A DNA stretch of 17,611 nt from assembly GCA_964569425.1 (NCBI GenBank), contig CAZMVD010000085.1, positions 1 through 17,611 on the forward strand, written 5' to 3'. The position numbers and the translations under genes were made by a program. The notes beneath the pieces are model-generated. The model was given only the letters and a program-made list of their open reading frames with translations, ran no database searches and had not been told where the DNA came from. Positions within the stretch are counted from its first letter, which is position 1; each line of letters starts with the position of its first letter. This DNA comes from JACQXM01 sp964569425. Its GTDB lineage: Bacteria; Planctomycetota; Phycisphaerae; UBA1845. Shown piece after piece: positions 15,271 through 17,611 of this stretch.

Positions 15271-15340
15271 TATCGCCAATCGCCGGTCGCCGGTTGCCGG
15301 TCGGAAATTGGCAATCGGCATTTGGCATTTGGAATCGACG
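15271..15340. repeat. Heptanucleotide array, ten in-phase units (AATCGCC/AATCGGC type)
   Basis: Ten consecutive 7-bp units run in phase, from TATCGCC, AATCGCC and GGTCGCC through AATTGGC, AATCGGC and ATTTGGC. The last two units are the weakest. The consensus and several exact units (AATCGGC, ATTTGGC, AATCGCC) are shared with the array at 273-370 and lie on the same strand. Confidence 0.8.
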
Positions 15341-15424
15341 TTCCGGTCGGGCACCGGTTTTCGACCGTTGTCTTTACCCTCGTGGGCTTGGCCGGGGAGC
15401 AACTGTGACGGATCATAGTGTACC

Positions 15425-15985
15425 ATGACCCCCGCCGTGGCCGATCGCGCCTTTGAACAACACGCGCAAGCGATGTATGGCTGGGCCTATCGGCTGCTGG
15501 GTCGGCACCACGATGCGCTCGACGTGGTGCAGGATGTGTACATGAAATGGGCGGCGCAGTGCAGGCGGGAGTTTCCGCGATTTCCGGGCGGCTGGCTGCG
15601 GCAGGCGACGCTGCGGCGGGCGATTGACCTGGTGCGGCGGCGGCGCTGGGAAGGCACGCCGCTGGATCAGGCGGGGCCGACGGGCTCGGCGGCATGCGGG
15701 TCGGAGGTTGTGGAGCCGGGTGACGTTCAGCAGTTGCGAGCGGACATTGCGGCGGCGCTGCACGCGTTGAGCGACGCGCAGCGGGCGGTGTTGTGCGCTA
15801 AGGTGTTTGACGAGTTGACGTTTGCGGAGATCGCAGCGGAAACGGGTCTGGCGGTTAGCACGGTAAAGACCCATTTCGCGCGCGCGGTGCGCGCGGTGCG
15901 CGAGCGGCTGGAAAACCGCTGGGGCGCGCCGCCGGACGCGGGGTCGGCGGAAGCGCACTCTGCACTGCGCGAGTCGCCGCGGTAA
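15425..15985 (+). CDS. ECF-family RNA polymerase sigma factor
   Basis: The 186-residue protein has a sigma region 2 (about 9-60: AMYGWAYRLLGRHHDALDVV and the following QDVYMKW) and a region 4 helix-turn-helix (about 112-162: LSDAQRAVL, FAEIAAETGLAVSTVKTHFARA). There is no region 1 or 3, as in extracytoplasmic-function sigma factors. It would direct RNA polymerase to a small regulon when released from its anti-sigma factor, which is encoded 25 bp downstream. Region 2 is followed by GGWLRQATLRRAIDLVRRRR, typical of the region 2.4 helix. ATG 15425 lacks a close Shine-Dalgarno site. The C-terminal ~18 residues are low complexity. The target regulon cannot be read from the sequence. Confidence 0.9.
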   Translation: MTPAVADRAFEQHAQAMYGWAYRLLGRHHDALDVVQDVYMKWAAQCRREFPRFPGGWLRQATLRRAIDLVRRRRWEGTPLDQAGPTGSAACGSEVVEPGDVQQLRADIAAALHALSDAQRAVLCAKVFDELTFAEIAAETGLAVSTVKTHFARAVRAVRERLENRWGAPPDAGSAEAHSALRESPR

Positions 15986-15994
15986 CTCGGCGTT

Positions 15995-16001
15995 GGGGAG
16001 G
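15995..16001 (+). promoter_or_regulatory. Ribosome binding site deciding the anti-sigma start
   Basis: GGGGAGG lies nine bases before ATG 16011. It supports that start over an in-frame TTG at 15993. Confidence 0.7.
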
Positions 16002-16010
16002 ACATCAATC

Positions 16011-16511
16011 ATGAACTGCGAAACTTGCGAACAACTGTTCGCCGATGCGTTGGGGGGCGAGCTGAGCGGTGAGCAGCGCGGCGCGTTCCACGCGCACCTG
16101 GCCGAGTGCCGCTCCTGCCGGGCCGCCTATGGGGGGGATAGCGCGGCGATCAGCGCGATGCGATCCCTGCCCATTTCCGATTCGCAAACCGCGGGGGCGG
16201 GGTCTAGCGCCGTTATTGACGGGTTGCGCGCTTCACGGGCGCGGGGGTTTCGGGGCGCGGTGCGTGGCCGGGGATTCGGATCGAGGCCGGCGCGGCTGGC
16301 GGCGAGCCTGCTGATCGCCTTTACGGCCGGGTACGCGGCGCGGTGGATGACTGGGCCGCGCGGGGGTTTGCCGGCTTCGCCGGTGGCGGTTTCCGTACCG
16401 GCGGACGAGGGGCGGGCGAGGAGTGTCCAGGAGGCGCTGGCCCGCTCGTTTGTGGCACGCCGCAGCGGCTCGGATTTTGCGCGCTGCCTGGCGGTTCTGT
16501 TTGAACGTTGA
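16011..16511 (+). CDS. Zinc-finger (zf-HC2) membrane anti-sigma factor
   Basis: The 166-residue protein begins MNCETCEQLFADAL and carries H29-x3-C33-x2-C36, the zinc-binding signature of ZAS anti-sigma domains that hold ECF sigma factors. A single membrane helix lies at about 95-112 (ARLAASLLIAFTAGYAARW). Only about 54 residues follow it, with no recognisable sensor domain, so the signal is unclear. It lies directly after its sigma gene and is probably cotranscribed. The segment between zinc finger and membrane helix is Arg/Gly/Ser-rich and looks disordered. Confidence 0.87.
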   Translation: MNCETCEQLFADALGGELSGEQRGAFHAHLAECRSCRAAYGGDSAAISAMRSLPISDSQTAGAGSSAVIDGLRASRARGFRGAVRGRGFGSRPARLAASLLIAFTAGYAARWMTGPRGGLPASPVAVSVPADEGRARSVQEALARSFVARRSGSDFARCLAVLFER

Positions 16512-16618
16512 GGGCTTCACCCCCGGGGCAGGTCGGATTCGGTGTACCCGTCGGTGCGGGTCGAGCCCAGAATGCTGCTTTTCTTGGTTTCCGCGTGTTC
16601 ATTTCGCGCCTTTTTTCC

Positions 16619-16647
16619 ATGACTTATCGCCCTTTTCGGCCTATACT
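16619..16647 (+). promoter_or_regulatory. Possible promoter for the aspartic-protease-like gene
   Basis: ATGACT (16619-16624) and TATACT (16642-16647) are 17 bp apart, matching four and five bases of the sigma70 -35 and -10. The -10 ends 41 bp before ATG 16689. This suggests the last gene has its own promoter and is not only read through from the sigma operon. Confidence 0.35.
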
Positions 16648-16688
16648 GGCAAACGGGGGAACCCTCGGCAGAAAAGGGGCGATTCACC

Positions 16689-17611
16689 ATGAGAACCTGG
16701 TTGACGGGAATGGCGGCGGCGGCGTTGACGGTCTGTGTCACGGCGCCGTGTCTTGCGCAGGGCGGCGGCAGGGCGCCGGATGAATGGCGTCCGGCGAACC
16801 TGCGGGTGGGAGGGGGCATCAGCATTACGGCGGTGAGGCGGGGGAGTGCGCAGCCGCCGGCGCTGGCGGGGGGCGGGATGACGTTTCCCCATCCGCGCCC
16901 GCGGCTGGCGGGGTTCTCGCCGCTGGTGGCGATGACCACGTCGAGCAAGCGCAGCCCGGTGGGGGCGGACAATTACGAACACCTGCTGGAAACGACGTAT
17001 GACTGCAACCCGTTCGTGGGGCCGATTTTTCCCAATTGCGGGGCGCTGAATCCGCCGGCGACGCAGAATTACGTGATCGGCGTGCTGGATACGGGGGCCG
17101 ACGCGAGCCTGCTGGCGGGCGACCACGCGGATACGCTGGGTGTCTTCGGTCAGTACCTGACGGACAACACGATTGAAATCGGCGGCGTGGGGGGAACGGT
17201 GGAGGCGTTCATTTCGCAGCCGATTGGATATTACGCGGCCGGGTTGGCCGCGGTGCAGACCAACGGCACGCTGAACCACACCATGCTGCGCGGACATTCC
17301 AACGCCAGCATTGTGGTGGCGCCGCCGATCGATTGCGACGACGCCGGCGAAGTCACCGGCGTATTGGGCATGCCGGTGCTGGCGTTTCACAACACGGTCA
17401 TCCGGGTGGACACGCCGCGGATCGTCAACGCACTGGGGCGGACGTGGCGCTCTCCGGAGGTGCTCATTCAACCGGTCGGACAGGCGCTGCCGAGTTTTCC
17501 TCGCCGGTTTGCGATGCAGTTCGTCGGGTTTTCACCGCTCGTAACCACCGCGGCGTACTTCCCCAACCTGTTCGATCCGAACGATCAGGTCACGCCGGTA
17601 ACCCCCAAACT
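16689..17611 (+). CDS. Exported retropepsin/pepsin-like protein (partial, runs off window)
   Basis: The frame is open from ATG 16689 to the window end (307 codons seen, no stop). AAGGGG lies about nine bases before the ATG. A Sec signal peptide is clear: MRTW, a hydrophobic core, and likely cleavage after CLA (23) before QGG. The catalytic-type motif is VLDTGADASLL (132-142), with D134 as the candidate catalytic aspartate. It is followed by a glycine-rich flap-like IEIGGVGGTVEAF (162-174) and by GVLGMPVL (224-231). Together these resemble a retropepsin-type lobe. The segments GFSPLV at 75-80 and again near the end of the visible sequence suggest an internal repeat or shared motif. It may be a secreted protease or a catalytically silent fold. 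A C-terminal sorting tail, if any, is outside the window. Confidence 0.8.
   Translation, partial: MRTWLTGMAAAALTVCVTAPCLAQGGGRAPDEWRPANLRVGGGISITAVRRGSAQPPALAGGGMTFPHPRPRLAGFSPLVAMTTSSKRSPVGADNYEHLLETTYDCNPFVGPIFPNCGALNPPATQNYVIGVLDTGADASLLAGDHADTLGVFGQYLTDNTIEIGGVGGTVEAFISQPIGYYAAGLAAVQTNGTLNHTMLRGHSNASIVVAPPIDCDDAGEVTGVLGMPVLAFHNTVIRVDTPRIVNALGRTWRSPEVLIQPVGQALPSFPRRFAMQFVGFSPLVTTAAYFPNLFDPNDQVTPVTPK

Overview
The window is a GC-rich bacterial scaffold carrying mostly single chromosomal genes on both strands, broken by an accessory block and by unusually repetitive intergenic DNA. A PEP-CTERM sorting tail, a secreted retropepsin-like protein, GTG/ATG starts with variable Shine-Dalgarno sites and long degenerate short-period repeats between genes suggest a planctomycete-like environmental bacterium. 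This is an inference from style and not a firm assignment. A run of exactly 100 N (8068-8167) is an assembly gap inside a tandem repeat.

Left part (1-3644): a 370-bp field of 7- and 8-bp phased degenerate repeats; an endonuclease V gene (DNA repair); a convergent lipoprotein-like N-acetylmuramoyl-L-alanine amidase; a PEP-CTERM exported protein; then a convergent intergenic region with a nested hairpin. Middle (3645-8307): a two-gene type III restriction-modification operon on the minus strand (mod then res, 4 nt apart), with a lower-GC centre in mod, followed by the repeat field holding the assembly gap.

Right-centre (8308-13800): a Glu/Leu/Phe/Val-type dehydrogenase (-) divergent from a family X DNA polymerase with a PHP domain (+); a HicB-HicA toxin-antitoxin pair overlapping by 4 nt; a REP-associated tyrosine transposase (RAYT) bracketed by two inverted, structurally matching three-hairpin modules; and a sulfotransferase-like gene. 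Right end (13801-17611): a probable lipoprotein of unknown function, a second intergenic field with the same heptad repeats, an ECF sigma factor with its zinc-finger membrane anti-sigma factor, and an exported aspartic-protease-like protein that runs off the window.

The two most notable items are (i) in-phase heptanucleotide arrays with one consensus at two loci about 15 kb apart (273-370 and 15271-15340), with related 7/8-bp arrays elsewhere, and (ii) the RAYT gene with its inverted modules, where one stem keeps its structure while its bases change in compensating pairs.
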